Shown here: one piece after another, positions 6,559-16,489 of the stretch
Layout: each line of letters opens with the position of its first letter
Position numbering within the stretch: position 1 is the stretch's first letter
Origin: an uncultured Prevotellaceae bacterium
GTDB lineage: Bacteria; Bacteroidota; Bacteroidia; Bacteroidales; Muribaculaceae
Direction of reading: 5' to 3'
Length of the DNA stretch: 50,532 bases
Assembly: GCA_900320245.1 (NCBI GenBank)
Contig: ONRP01000019.1
Span: 1 to 50,532 of the forward strand
The notes under the pieces: model-generated
What the model was told of the DNA's origin: nothing
What the model saw: only the letters and a program-made list of their open reading frames with translations
The model's database searches: none
Program-made: the position numbers and the translations under genes

Positions 6559-8643
6559 TCATTTTTTCTTTCTTGTAGTTTTTGATTTGTAGAGTGCCTT
6601 GCGCAGTCGCTCTGCAATTTCGTGTTCTTCTTCGGCCAGGTCGTCAAAGCCAATCTTCTCGTAGATGGTTTCCAGCCGTTCGTGAGGCTCCGGGCGTTTT
6701 TTGTCGGCTTTGGCAGCCTTCTTATAAGCCTTGATAGCCTCGGGCACATCTTTGAACATCTCCATCAATTCGGCCATGGTGAAAAGTGCCAGATAGTTAT
6801 TCTTCTCTATCGCTAGTGCGTTGTTCAGTTCCTGCTCTGCTCCATCGAGTTGGTCGAGTGTCATCAACAGCCGTGCTTTGCCGATCATGGCTTCTATGCA
6901 GTCAGGCATAATGCGTAGGGCTTTGTTGTAATTGGCTAACGCTGAACGAATTGCGATATCATCTAAGCGCTTGCCATAAGGTGTATTACTTTCACCCACT
7001 ACCCCACTCTGGTCGATGTCCAGTGCCTGGTCTCCCATCGAAGCATACTCCAGCGCGAGTTCCCGAAGCATTTTCTTCTGACTCTCAATCACTTGCTGCA
7101 ACCGCTCAATTTGTCTTGCTTGAGTTTTGAAGACGTTCAATTTTCTGGTTATCAGACGCTTGATGGCAGGATTCTGAATATTGTCTTTAATCTTCATCGC
7201 GTCGGTGAAGCAGTTGACGCACTCCTCGAAGTCCTTGAGGTCGAACGCATGTGCAGCACGCCTGTATAGTTGGTTGGCGCGCTCCTGCTCCATCGCTTCG
7301 TTGAGAATCTGCTTGTTATTGAACTGCCGGCTGAATTCCACCACAGCAGGATGAACGATGATGTCCCTCTCGTTCAAGGGTTTAAGCAATGTGATACCTT
7401 CGATAGACGTGCATCGCGACAGTGCCACATAGGTCTGCCCACCGGTAAAGGCTCCTCCCACAAAATCAATCACTACATGGTTGAAAGTCAGGCCTTGGCT
7501 CTTATGGACGGTGAGTGCCCACGCCGGTTTGATGGGAATCTGCATGAAGGTGCCGAGCACTTTTTCCTCGACTTTCTTTTCCTTTTCATTATAGGTATAC
7601 TGCATGTTCTCCCAAACCTCGGGCAAGACTTCAAGTTCCTCCCCGTTCTCAAGTGTCACGTAAACCTGATCGTCACGCAACAGGGTCACCTTTCCGATTG
7701 AGCCGTTGAACCAGCGTTGCTCTTTATCGTTGCGGATAAAGATGACTTGTGCTCCCACTTTCAGCACGAGCCGTTCGGCTGTGGGCAGGCTGTTCTCGGG
7801 GAAATCGCCGTCGATTTTGCCGTAAAAGATGTATTCCGGTGTTTTCAAGGCCAGCATATGCTCGTCATTGATGGCATCAACGGTGTCGCGTCTTGTGGCC
7901 AAGGTGATTGCGAAATCGTCGCTGATTTCCTGATAATTAGGGTTGTAGCGCTTGTTCAGGTGGGCAATGTCACTGCTGTTGGCTCGGTTGATGCGCACGC
8001 GGTCCAGCAACGAGATGAAGTCGTTGTCGCTCTGGCGATATATCTTGCGCAGTTCTACCGCTACCAGGTTAATCATGCTGAAGGCCCTCGCGTTGAAGAA
8101 AAAGAAATTCTTGTAATAGCGCCTGAGAATATCGCGCATGTCATGCGTCACGACAGGCTCCAACTGGAAGATGTCTCCCACAAGCAGCAACTGCTTGCCT
8201 CCAAAGGGCTCGCGCATATTGCCCGAGAAAACCCTCAGTACGCGGTCCACAAAGTCGATGATGTCGGCCCTAACCATCGAAATCTCGTCGATGATGATGA
8301 GGTCCAGTTCGCGTATGAGTTTGATTTTCTCCTTGGTGTAACGCAGCATCTTGCGCAGCCGCGTAGTGCTTGAAATGTCTGGGTCGTCAGGGAGCAGCGG
8401 CTTGAAAGGAATCTTGAAGAACGAGTGCAACGTCTGCCCGCCCACGTTGACCGCAGCGATGCCTGTGGGAGCCAGTACCACATATTTCTTCTTGGTATTG
8501 GCACAAATGTACTTGAGGAACGTGCTTTTGCCGGTTCCCGCTTTTCCTGTCAAGAAGACGGAGCGGCTGGTCTTGCGGATAACGCTCCACGCATCCTGAA
8601 ACTCAGGATTGTCAAGGTCGATATGTTGTAAGTCGCCGTCCAC
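6559..8643 (-). CDS. PIF1-like helicase with C-terminal TPR region
   Basis: A 694-residue protein of the PIF1/RecD-like superfamily 1B helicases, presumed 5'-3' DNA helicases. The N-terminal region has Walker A TGKAGTGKST (residues 32-41), Walker B LIIIDEISMV, the GDIFQLEPV motif III, a WALTVHKSQG motif and the YVALSRC motif VI. From about residue 455 to the end the protein switches to helical TPR-like repeats with a Lys/Arg-rich tail. The TPR tail is absent from E. coli or yeast relatives and suggests a protein partner. The start lies 10 bp after the lepA stop, so the two genes probably share a transcript. An accessory role in replication or R-loop/G-quadruplex removal is inference from the family. 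Confidence 0.9.
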   Translation of the reverse strand: MDGDLQHIDLDNPEFQDAWSVIRKTSRSVFLTGKAGTGKSTFLKYICANTKKKYVVLAPTGIAAVNVGGQTLHSFFKIPFKPLLPDDPDISSTTRLRKMLRYTKEKIKLIRELDLIIIDEISMVRADIIDFVDRVLRVFSGNMREPFGGKQLLLVGDIFQLEPVVTHDMRDILRRYYKNFFFFNARAFSMINLVAVELRKIYRQSDNDFISLLDRVRINRANSSDIAHLNKRYNPNYQEISDDFAITLATRRDTVDAINDEHMLALKTPEYIFYGKIDGDFPENSLPTAERLVLKVGAQVIFIRNDKEQRWFNGSIGKVTLLRDDQVYVTLENGEELEVLPEVWENMQYTYNEKEKKVEEKVLGTFMQIPIKPAWALTVHKSQGLTFNHVVIDFVGGAFTGGQTYVALSRCTSIEGITLLKPLNERDIIVHPAVVEFSRQFNNKQILNEAMEQERANQLYRRAAHAFDLKDFEECVNCFTDAMKIKDNIQNPAIKRLITRKLNVFKTQARQIERLQQVIESQKKMLRELALEYASMGDQALDIDQSGVVGESNTPYGKRLDDIAIRSALANYNKALRIMPDCIEAMIGKARLLMTLDQLDGAEQELNNALAIEKNNYLALFTMAELMEMFKDVPEAIKAYKKAAKADKKRPEPHERLETIYEKIGFDDLAEEEHEIAERLRKALYKSKTTRKKK

Positions 8644-8653
8644 GGCCGGCAGG

Positions 8654-10441
8654 TTAGTCGAGTTTGAGCACCGCGAGGAAGGCTTTCTGCGGAACCTGAA
8701 CGGTACCGATCTGTTTCATGCGCTTCTTACCGGCCTTCTGTTTCTCGAGCAGTTTGCGCTTACGGCTCACGTCACCGCCATAGCATTTGGCAGTCACATC
8801 TTTACGTACTTGCTTGACGGTCTCGCGGGCCACAATTTTGGCACCAATGGCCGCCTGGATGGCAATATCGTACTGCTGGCGCGGAATCAGTTCCTTGAGT
8901 TTCTCGCACATGCGTCGTCCAAGCGACACTGCGTTGTCAACATGAGTCAACGTGCTCAGCGCGTCCACGGGTTGGCCGTTCAATAGGATGTCCAACTTGA
9001 TCAGTTTGGACTCGCGATAGCCGTTGATGTAGTAGTCAAATGAGGCATAACCCTTGCTGATGCTCTTGAGTTTGTCGTAAAAATCAATCACGATCTCGCC
9101 CAGGGGGATGTCAAAGGTCAGTTCCAACCTGTTGCCCGAGATATACTCCTGCTTGGCAAGTTCACCGCGCTTTGACAGGCACAGGGTGATGATGGGACCC
9201 ATATACTCGCTCTGGGTAATGATAGATGCGCGGATATAGGGTTCCTCGATGTGCTCGATGATGGCGATATCGGGCAGACCGGCGGGATTGTGAACCTCGG
9301 TCATCGCGCCTTTCTTGTCATATACCTTATAGGAAACGTTGGGCACAGTGGTGATGACCTCCATGTTGAACTCGCGGCTCAGGCGCTCCTGCACAATCTC
9401 CATGTGGAGCAGGCCCAGGAAGCCGCAGCGGAAACCGAAGCCCAGAGCCACCGACGACTCGGGGGTAAAGGTCAGTGCAGCATCGTTGAGTTGTAGTTTC
9501 TCGAGCGAGGCACGCAGGTTCTCGAAATCTTCGGGGTCGATGGGATAGACGCCGGCAAACACCATCGGTTTCACCTCCTGGAATCCCTCGATGGCCTTTT
9601 CGCACGGCCGCTGCACGTGGGTGATGGTGTCGCCTACCCTCACCTCGGTCGAATTCTTGATGCCCGAGATGATGTAGCCCACATTGCCTGTTGAGAGGCG
9701 GTCACAAGGCTGCTGGCGCAACTTGAGCACGCCCAATTCGTCGACATTATACTCCTTCTCGGTATTGACGAATTTCACAAAGCCACCTTTTGCAATCGAG
9801 CCGTTCAAGATCTTGAAATAGACAATAATGCCACGGAACGAATTGAACACCGAGTCAAAAATCAAGGCCTGCAGCGGTGCATCCGGGTCACCCTCGGGAG
9901 CAGGAATGCGGTCCACGATTGCATCAAGGATAGCGGGCACACCTTCTCCCGTGCGGGCGCTGCAGCGGATGATGTCGCCGGGGTCGCAACCCAGCAACTC
10001 CACAATCTCGTCCTCTACCTCGTCGGGGTGTGCGCTGTCCATGTCAATCTTGTTGATAACGGGAATGATTTCCAAGCCGTTGTCAATCGCCATATACAGG
10101 TTGGATATGGTCTGTGCCTGCACGCCCTGGGTGGCGTCGACCACCAGCAGCGCGCCCTCACAGGCTGCTATCGAACGAGACACTTCGTAGGAGAAGTCCA
10201 CGTGTCCCGGGGTGTCAATCAGGTTGAGCGTGTATTTCTCGCCGTCCTTCATATAGTCCATCTGGATTGCGTGGCTCTTGATGGTGATGCCGCGTTCGCG
10301 CTCCAGGTCCATGTCGTCAAGAACCTGGGCCTGCATATCCTTGCCGGCAACCGTGTTGGTGTACTCGAGCAACCGGTCGGCCAGCGTACTCTTGCCGTGG
10401 TCGATGTGCGCCACGATGCAGAAGTTGCGTATTGTCTTCAT
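8654..10441 (-). CDS. lepA: Elongation factor 4 (LepA)
   Basis: A ribosome-associated translational GTPase of 595 residues, the usual length. The G1 motif AHIDHGKST lies at the N-terminus, followed by the switch region [14 protein letters not shown] (G3), NKID (G4), the EF-G-like domains and the LepA-specific C-terminal domain with [16 protein letters not shown]. The frame is open further upstream, but the family start [12 protein letters not shown] fixes the Met at 10441. A promoter is seen 34-41 bp upstream and the PIF1-like gene follows 10 bp after the stop. LepA remodels or back-translocates stalled ribosomes; the exact physiological role is debated. Confidence 0.97.
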   Translation of the reverse strand: MKTIRNFCIVAHIDHGKSTLADRLLEYTNTVAGKDMQAQVLDDMDLERERGITIKSHAIQMDYMKDGEKYTLNLIDTPGHVDFSYEVSRSIAACEGALLVVDATQGVQAQTISNLYMAIDNGLEIIPVINKIDMDSAHPDEVEDEIVELLGCDPGDIIRCSARTGEGVPAILDAIVDRIPAPEGDPDAPLQALIFDSVFNSFRGIIVYFKILNGSIAKGGFVKFVNTEKEYNVDELGVLKLRQQPCDRLSTGNVGYIISGIKNSTEVRVGDTITHVQRPCEKAIEGFQEVKPMVFAGVYPIDPEDFENLRASLEKLQLNDAALTFTPESSVALGFGFRCGFLGLLHMEIVQERLSREFNMEVITTVPNVSYKVYDKKGAMTEVHNPAGLPDIAIIEHIEEPYIRASIITQSEYMGPIITLCLSKRGELAKQEYISGNRLELTFDIPLGEIVIDFYDKLKSISKGYASFDYYINGYRESKLIKLDILLNGQPVDALSTLTHVDNAVSLGRRMCEKLKELIPRQQYDIAIQAAIGAKIVARETVKQVRKDVTAKCYGGDVSRKRKLLEKQKAGKKRMKQIGTVQVPQKAFLAVLKLD

Positions 10442-10474
10442 TAAAGTATGTTGTTCGGTTTTTATTCTGGAGTG

Positions 10475-10482
10475 CAAAGATA
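10475..10482 (-). promoter_or_regulatory. -7 box of the lepA-helicase operon
   Basis: TATCTTTG on the minus strand (10482-10475) is a perfect match to TAnnTTTG and gives an inferred leader of about 27 nt. The -33 TTG is not evident; only a T-rich stretch lies at that distance. Confidence 0.5.
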
Positions 10483-10576
10483 GTGATTTTTTTGCGAAAA
10501 AGCGTGATGGACTCGTTAATTCGTTGCGTCGCTGCAGCAATTAGTGCCACGGGAGCATATCTTTTGCTCAGTTCAC

Positions 10577-10607
10577 TTGGCGGCAAGACCATTTTTTCAT
10601 ATTTTTG
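10577..10607 (+). promoter_or_regulatory. Promoter of the transglutaminase-like gene and hydE
   Basis: TTG at 10577-10579 and TATTTTTG at 10600-10607 are separated by 20 bases, the typical Bacteroidetes -33/-7 arrangement. The inferred transcription start near 10614 leaves a leader of about 22 nt before the ATG at 10636. Confidence 0.65.
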
Positions 10608-10635
10608 TCAAAATTTTATTGTACGTGAAATTCCG

Positions 10636-13209
10636 ATGAAAAAGGTTTTACTGATATTGTCCCTGGTGATGGCCATCAATGGCTTGTGCCAAGCAGCGAC
10701 TGTCGAAGAATTGAGGAATCCTGACTTGACAGGACTCCAAGCCAATGAGCAAGAGAAGGAAGCACTGCGATTCCTGTATGCCTACATGCCGCTGGCCGAT
10801 GTGACCGACTACACGGTCGAGTTCCATCTGGAGAACGTGCGTGCCACCTTTGAGGCCCGCGAGCAGATGCCCTGGGGCAAAACCGTTCCCGACCTTCTGT
10901 TCAACCACTTCGTGCTGCCATTGCGTGTCAACAACGAGGCGCTGGACATGTCGCGGCCAGTGTTTTTCAAGGAATTGAAAGAGCGTGTGGCAGGCATGAG
11001 CATGGAGGAAGCCATCCTCGAAGTCAACCATTGGTGCCACGAGCATGTCACCTATCAGCCCAGCGATGCCCGCACCCTGTCGCCGCTTGCCTGCATGAAC
11101 ACCGCCATCGGCCGCTGTGGCGAGGAGTCCACATTCACGGTAGCGGCCCTGCGTTCCATCGGCATTCCCGCCCGCCAGGTCTATACGCCCCGTTGGGCCC
11201 ATACCGACGATAACCACGCCTGGGTAGAGGCCTGGGCCAACGGCAAATGGCATTTTATGGGTGCCTGCGAACCCGAGGCCGTGCTCGACTTGGGCTGGTT
11301 CAATGCTCCCGCGTCACGTGCGCTGCTGATGCACACGCGCGCCTTCGGTGACTACAACGGACCCGAGGAAGTGATGTCGCGTACCCGCAATTTCACCGAG
11401 ATCAACCTCATCGGCAACTATGCCGCTACCGCCTCCACCCGGGTGCAGGTGCTCGACAAGAAGGGCAACCCCGTCAAGGGCGCCAAGGTGGAATTCCGCA
11501 TCTACAATTACGGCGAGTTTTATCCTGCTGCCACCAAGTATACCGACAACAACGGAGAAGCGTCGCTCACTGCCGGCATGGGCGATATGCTCGTGTGGGC
11601 CAGCAAGGACGGATGGTATGGCTATCGTAAGGTGACCTTCGGTAAGGACAGCAAGGTGGATATCACACTCACTCACAGCAATATGCTCCATAGCAGCCCC
11701 ACCTATGAAACATTCGACATTATGCCCCCTGTTGAGAAGGCAGTGATGCCCAAGGTCAGCCCCGAGATGGCTGCTGCCAACAAGGCCCGTTTTGCCCAAG
11801 AAGATTCCATTCGCAAGGCATACGAGGCCACCTTTGTAGATGCCGAGAAAGCACAACAACTCTGTCCCGCCGCTGCTGATTTCCTTGTTAAGTCTAGAGG
11901 CAATTGGCGCACCATTTTTGGGTTTGTCACCAAACACGCCGACAATACGGACCGAGTGCTTGGTGTCCTCGGTGGACTGAACGACAAGGACATGCGCGAT
12001 GTGTCGATGGCCATCCTGGAAGATGCCTTCAATGCCCGCAGCAATCAGTTGGCCCAACGCGTGGAATATGAGATGATCACGTCACCGTTCAAGTGCGAGT
12101 TGCAGGATGCCTTTGATGCGGCCACGGCCCAACAGATGCGCAACGACCCTGCACGTCTCGTGTCATGGGTGCGCGACAATATCGAAATCCGTCCCGAGGA
12201 GAATGCGCTGCACATCGCTCAAACGCCGATGGGCGTGTGGCGCTCCCGCGTTGCCGATGGACGAGGCCGTGACATCTTCTTTGTCGATTTGGCCCGTTCG
12301 CTCGATATCGAATCCCGCATGGACCCTGTCACCGGCAAGGTGCAGTACCGCAATGGAGGTGATTGGCAAGATGTGAATTTCGAGGCCGTTGAGCAGCAGA
12401 ATGCCCAAACGGGCACCCTGAAGTTGCTCTACACCCCTACCCCAACCCTTGACGACCCGAAGTATTACCACCACTTCACGTTGTCACGCATCCTGGATGA
12501 CGGCACTACACAGTTGCTGAACTATGACGAGGGTGACTCTGGTCTTGAGCAAGGCTCGTCCTGGAGCAATACGTTCAAGGACGGCGCCACACTCGATGCC
12601 GGCACCTATATGTTGACCAGCGGCACCCGCGCCGCCAGTGGCAAGGTGCTGGTAGCCAACAGCATTTTCACCATAATGCCTGAAGAAACGACGACTATCA
12701 ACCTGACTATGCGCCAGAGCGAAGACATCGTGGCCGTCATCGGCAATTTCAATTCTGAATCCAAGTTCCAGTTGCTGGATGACAAAATGTCGCCTGTCAA
12801 GGGTGATGTCGTGAGCATCCTGTCACAGACAGGCCGCGGCTACTTTATCGTCGGCGTGCTGGGTGTGGGTCAGGAACCGACTAACCATGCCATGCGTGAC
12901 ATCGCCGCGATGAGCGCATCAATCGACAAGTGGGGACGGCCGATGGTACTGCTGTTTGAAAATGAGGCCGAGGCCCGGAAGTACCGCCAGGAGAATTACG
13001 GCACACTGCCCAAGAATATCGTTTACGGTATCGACACCGACGGCAGCATCCGCCGCCAGATTGCCGAAGAAATGAAGTTGCAGAGCGAGACCCAATTGCC
13101 CATCTTCATTCTTGCTGACACGTTCAACCGCGTGATGTTCTGCTCCCAGGGTTACACCATTGGGCTCGGTGAACAGTTAATCAAGGTCATCGGCAATCTG
13201 GACAAGTGA
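10636..13209 (+). CDS. Secreted transglutaminase-like multidomain protein
   Basis: An 857-residue exported protein. The frame is open further upstream, but the Met at 10636 starts a clear signal peptide (MKKVLLILSLVMAINGLCQA) and sits just downstream of a good promoter. A transglutaminase-like core occupies about residues 130-230, with the probable catalytic Cys in GRCGEES and His in DNHAWVEAW; the acidic third residue is probably in ACEPE. It is followed by a carboxypeptidase-regulatory/Ig-like beta domain (VQVLDKKGNPVKGAKV), a helical region, a second beta-rich part and a C-terminal segment that may be thioredoxin-fold-like (MVLLFEN...LPIFILAD), though it lacks a CxxC. Such proteins are common in Bacteroidetes and may act in peptide or glycan processing; the activity is unknown. 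It overlaps or abuts hydE. Confidence 0.85.
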   Translation: MKKVLLILSLVMAINGLCQAATVEELRNPDLTGLQANEQEKEALRFLYAYMPLADVTDYTVEFHLENVRATFEAREQMPWGKTVPDLLFNHFVLPLRVNNEALDMSRPVFFKELKERVAGMSMEEAILEVNHWCHEHVTYQPSDARTLSPLACMNTAIGRCGEESTFTVAALRSIGIPARQVYTPRWAHTDDNHAWVEAWANGKWHFMGACEPEAVLDLGWFNAPASRALLMHTRAFGDYNGPEEVMSRTRNFTEINLIGNYAATASTRVQVLDKKGNPVKGAKVEFRIYNYGEFYPAATKYTDNNGEASLTAGMGDMLVWASKDGWYGYRKVTFGKDSKVDITLTHSNMLHSSPTYETFDIMPPVEKAVMPKVSPEMAAANKARFAQEDSIRKAYEATFVDAEKAQQLCPAAADFLVKSRGNWRTIFGFVTKHADNTDRVLGVLGGLNDKDMRDVSMAILEDAFNARSNQLAQRVEYEMITSPFKCELQDAFDAATAQQMRNDPARLVSWVRDNIEIRPEENALHIAQTPMGVWRSRVADGRGRDIFFVDLARSLDIESRMDPVTGKVQYRNGGDWQDVNFEAVEQQNAQTGTLKLLYTPTPTLDDPKYYHHFTLSRILDDGTTQLLNYDEGDSGLEQGSSWSNTFKDGATLDAGTYMLTSGTRAASGKVLVANSIFTIMPEETTTINLTMRQSEDIVAVIGNFNSESKFQLLDDKMSPVKGDVVSILSQTGRGYFIVGVLGVGQEPTNHAMRDIAAMSASIDKWGRPMVLLFENEAEARKYRQENYGTLPKNIVYGIDTDGSIRRQIAEEMKLQSETQLPIFILADTFNRVMFCSQGYTIGLGEQLIKVIGNLDK

Positions 13210-13211
13210 AA

Positions 13212-14252
13212 ATGAAAAGCCTCATCGACACCTTGCATGACCGACACCGGTTGATGCCCCGTCAATACAGGGCATTGCTCACCATGCGTGACCCGCAAGA
13301 TGTGGATTACCTGATGAGCCGGGCACGCGAAGTGACCCAGCAACAGTTCGGCAAACGGATTTTTTTGCGCGGCCTTGTTGAGTTGTCCAACGTGTGCCGC
13401 AACGACTGCCTGTATTGCGGCATACGCCGCAGCAACGGCCATGTGGCCCGTTATACACTCACCCGCGAACAGGTGCTTGCCTGTTGTGAACAAGGCTACT
13501 ATATCGGTTTCCGCACCTTTGTGCTGCAAGGTGGTGAATGGGGAGAGGAACGCTCACAGTGGATTGCCGATCTGATTGCCGACATCAAGCAGCGTTGGCC
13601 CGAGTGCGCCATCACATTGTCGCTGGGCGAGCATCCACGGGAGACCTATGCCCTGTGGCGTGATGCCGGCGCTGACCGTTACCTGTTGCGCCACGAGACC
13701 CATAACCCTCGTCTTTACAGCCTGTTGCACCCCAATGGCATGACGATTGCCCATCGCTTGCAATGTCTTGAATGGCTCAAGGATTTGGGCTATCAGGTAG
13801 GTGCCGGCATCATGGTTGGAGCACCTTTCCAGAGTTTGGAAAACCTGGTTGAGGACATTCAATACCTCATTGAGTTTGGTCCACACATGATTGGCATAGG
13901 GCCTTTTATTCCACAACACGACACACCCTTTGGCCGCTTTCCCGCAGGCCGTGTTGATGTAACGGCCCGCCTGTATGCCATCTTGCGCCTGGCTATTCCC
14001 CATGCCCTTATTCCCAGCACTACCGCTATGGCAACCTTGGCTCCAGACGGACGGCAGCGCGGTATCTTAGCCGGAGCCAATGTCGTGATGCCCAATCTGT
14101 CACCAACGGACTATCGTAGCCAGTATGCATTGTATGACAACAAAGTCGGACTCGGTGCTGAGTCGGCCCAAGGCATCAAGTTGCTTGAGGCCGACCTGGC
14201 GACCATCGGCTATCATATCGATTGGTCACGTGGAGATTCTCCATTAGGATAA
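13212..14252 (+). CDS. hydE: [FeFe] hydrogenase maturase, radical SAM protein HydE
   Basis: A radical SAM enzyme of the HydE/BioB-like group that helps build the diiron part of the [FeFe] hydrogenase H-cluster. The cluster motif CRNDCLYC places Cys62, Cys66 and Cys69 in a CX3CX2C pattern. The barrel continues with LQGGEWGEE, a LLRHETHNP segment, IMVGAPFQ and IGPFIPQHDTPF, all typical of HydE. The second, non-essential cluster Cys residues of some HydE proteins are not visible. I chose the ATG at 13212. A GTG at 13206 would add two residues and overlap the upstream stop (GTGA), so translational coupling is possible. HydF, HydG and the hydrogenase itself are not in the window. A strong terminator follows. 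Confidence 0.92.
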   Translation: MKSLIDTLHDRHRLMPRQYRALLTMRDPQDVDYLMSRAREVTQQQFGKRIFLRGLVELSNVCRNDCLYCGIRRSNGHVARYTLTREQVLACCEQGYYIGFRTFVLQGGEWGEERSQWIADLIADIKQRWPECAITLSLGEHPRETYALWRDAGADRYLLRHETHNPRLYSLLHPNGMTIAHRLQCLEWLKDLGYQVGAGIMVGAPFQSLENLVEDIQYLIEFGPHMIGIGPFIPQHDTPFGRFPAGRVDVTARLYAILRLAIPHALIPSTTAMATLAPDGRQRGILAGANVVMPNLSPTDYRSQYALYDNKVGLGAESAQGIKLLEADLATIGYHIDWSRGDSPLG

Positions 14253-14261
14253 CCCTATTAT

Positions 14262-14305
14262 AAAACAGAGCAGGCTAACCGTTAACAGTTGGCCTGCTCT
14301 GTTTT
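14262..14305. terminator. Bidirectional terminator
   Basis: A perfect 14-bp stem (14262-14275 with 14292-14305) begins with AAAA and ends with TTTT, so either strand gives a GC-rich hairpin with a short U-run. It sits between the convergent ends of hydE and the TPR/aspartic protease gene. Confidence 0.85.
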
Positions 14306-14322
14306 AATGAGATGTAGCGTGA

Positions 14323-16377
14323 TTATTTGGTGTGCGAGATTTTAAGCACCTGGCGCTGGTTGTCAATCTCGATTTTACCCAGTCTGCCTAATACACTCTG
14401 CCCCAGGAGCAGAGGCGCCTTCTGGTTGAGAACGACCGAGGCCTTCACATTGTTGAGCGTGAAACCGCCAAAGTCAACCTCTTTCAGATTGATGACCGTG
14501 CCCACGCTGACATTGCCATTAGCGTCCATATAGCGCTGGCTGCCCACGATATCACTGTCACTGAGGTAGCCGTTCTTCACCATGAAGGTTGCCTCCACCA
14601 TCGACAAGGTGACGTCACTGGCCCCCGTGTCAAAAATGAAGTAAAGCGGCAGATCGTTGACCCGGCATTTCACCTTGCAAACACCGTCCTCCTTGGTGAA
14701 CGGCACTTCGCCGATTGTCTCTTCACCCTCGGCTTGGTTATCACGCATGCCGAAAGCCGTGTCGCCGTCATCGTCAACATGGTTGAACTCATCGATAAGG
14801 GCTTTGAACTCATCGGTACCCCTGATGTTGTCCAAGTCGATATCACGGCTGATGTGGCCGAAGTGCCTGTTTCCTAACTCGAGAGACTTCCTGAGGTAGC
14901 GTAAGGCATTCTCCTTGTCATTCATGCGTGAGTACAGGCAAGCCTTGTTATAGTATCCATCAAAACTGGTGGTGTCTCGGGCAATGATGGTGTCGATACA
15001 TGCTATGGCCTTTTCATTGTCGCCCAAACCCAGATAGGCATAGGGAATGCACTGATAATCCTCGGGTTTACTTTCCAGTTCAATCACTTTGCGGTAATCG
15101 TCCTCGGCGAGATCGTTCTGACCTTGTTGGGTGTAGATTAAAGCGCGTGAATTGTAATAATAGGCGTTCTTGGGCGCAAGGACGATGGCCATTGACAGGT
15201 CTTCGAGTGCATCATCGAGGTTCCCATTCAGCCTCTTGTAATAGCCTCGCTGATGATAGCCAGCGGCAAACTCCGGCACCTCTTCTATCACTTTGTCCCA
15301 TATGTCGATTGCTCCTTGGTGGTCTCCCATTTCGGAAAGAACTACAGCCTTGAATTCCAAATCATCCAGGTCATCGGTGTTCAGGTTGAGCGCCGAGTTG
15401 ATGCTGCTCAAAGCCTTCTTCATGTTACCCATGTCGTAGTAGCAGTGTGAAAGACGATAATAGGTAGCATCGTCAGCATCCCTCTCGTTGGCTTTGTTAT
15501 AAGCCTCGATGGCTTTGTTGTACTGTCTATTGCTTTCATACATGTAACCCATCAACTCAAACCAAGAAGCATCATTGGGATTCTTGGCCGCCTGAACCTT
15601 CAGTTTTGTAATCAGCATCGAGAAGGCGGGTTCCTCCAACGTTATTGCGAGCAGAACCGCTTGCTCATCAAAGTCGTATTTCAACACTGTGATGATGTCG
15701 TCGGTGGCTTCGTCCCACTTCTTGAGCCCAATATAGGATTCGGCTCGGAAAGAGTAAACGTAGTAATAGTCGCTCGACAGTTTTGTTACATAATCAAATT
15801 GCTTGATGGCATCCTCCCAACGTTCCTGGGCATTGGCATTGCGTCCCAATCCCATGTATCCAAGCGTTTCTCCCGGTTCCAACTCAATCAACTTGCGGTA
15901 GTCGGCATCCGATAGATCATATTGGCCTAACTCATAATACAATTGGGCTCGTTTATCAAAGAGGATTACCTGGTCGGAGGGACATCTTTTAATGCCCTCG
16001 GCAAAAGTGGATAGCGCCTTGGTGGTGTCTTCGAGTACCAGGAGTACGCCAGCCTTGGCCAGGTAGGCCATGCACAGATACTCCGAATCCTTCTTGGGCA
16101 GGTACTTCAAAGCAGCATCGGCTTCGCTTAATGCCTTGCCGTAATCATTCCTGCTATAATGGATTGCCGAGACCAAGGTGTGTGCATAACCGTTCTTGGG
16201 ATTGTCTTGCAACTCCCTGGAGAGGTATTCAAACGCCTCATCGTAATTATCGTTCTGAAATGCTTCGAGGCCACGCTGATAGTTATAGGTATCAGGCCGC
16301 TTGAATTTTTCGGCATGAGCCTCGATACCCATCATCATGAACCCGAAGAGGAGTATCCAGATACTAATGTTTTTCAT
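14323..16377 (-). CDS. Exported TPR protein with C-terminal retropepsin-like aspartic protease domain
   Basis: A 684-residue protein starting with a signal peptide (hydrophobic ISIWILLFGFMMM, then EAHA). Most of it is a long run of tetratricopeptide repeats, from about residue 30 to 510, for example YNKAIEAYNKANERD and EDALKQF-like units. After an acidic linker the last 120 or so residues form a clan AA aspartic protease domain: FIFDTGAS with the catalytic Asp at about residue 583, a flap-like hydrophobic strand, and LLLGQSVLGRLGKIEID near the end. A single such domain must dimerise to be active. The context, between hydE and trxA, gives no clue to the substrate. A role as an envelope protein-quality or assembly factor is inference. 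Confidence 0.85.
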   Translation of the reverse strand: MKNISIWILLFGFMMMGIEAHAEKFKRPDTYNYQRGLEAFQNDNYDEAFEYLSRELQDNPKNGYAHTLVSAIHYSRNDYGKALSEADAALKYLPKKDSEYLCMAYLAKAGVLLVLEDTTKALSTFAEGIKRCPSDQVILFDKRAQLYYELGQYDLSDADYRKLIELEPGETLGYMGLGRNANAQERWEDAIKQFDYVTKLSSDYYYVYSFRAESYIGLKKWDEATDDIITVLKYDFDEQAVLLAITLEEPAFSMLITKLKVQAAKNPNDASWFELMGYMYESNRQYNKAIEAYNKANERDADDATYYRLSHCYYDMGNMKKALSSINSALNLNTDDLDDLEFKAVVLSEMGDHQGAIDIWDKVIEEVPEFAAGYHQRGYYKRLNGNLDDALEDLSMAIVLAPKNAYYYNSRALIYTQQGQNDLAEDDYRKVIELESKPEDYQCIPYAYLGLGDNEKAIACIDTIIARDTTSFDGYYNKACLYSRMNDKENALRYLRKSLELGNRHFGHISRDIDLDNIRGTDEFKALIDEFNHVDDDGDTAFGMRDNQAEGEETIGEVPFTKEDGVCKVKCRVNDLPLYFIFDTGASDVTLSMVEATFMVKNGYLSDSDIVGSQRYMDANGNVSVGTVINLKEVDFGGFTLNNVKASVVLNQKAPLLLGQSVLGRLGKIEIDNQRQVLKISHTK

Positions 16378-16437
16378 AATCTTCAGATGCTAAAATGATA
16401 CATAATCCAACTGTATAAGGGTATATATAACTCTAAT

Positions 16438-16464
16438 CAGCAGGCTTTACGGTAAAACCTGCTG
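16438..16464 (-). terminator. Hairpin downstream of thioredoxin
   Basis: The arms CAGCAGGCTTTAC (16438-16450) and GTAAAACCTGCTG (16452-16464) pair with one wobble. The hairpin lies just past the trxA stop and before the next gene on the same strand. There is no long T-run, so a weak or partial terminator is the best reading. Confidence 0.5.
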
Positions 16465-16489
16465 TATAGAGCCTTTTCAAGTTGCGGAA

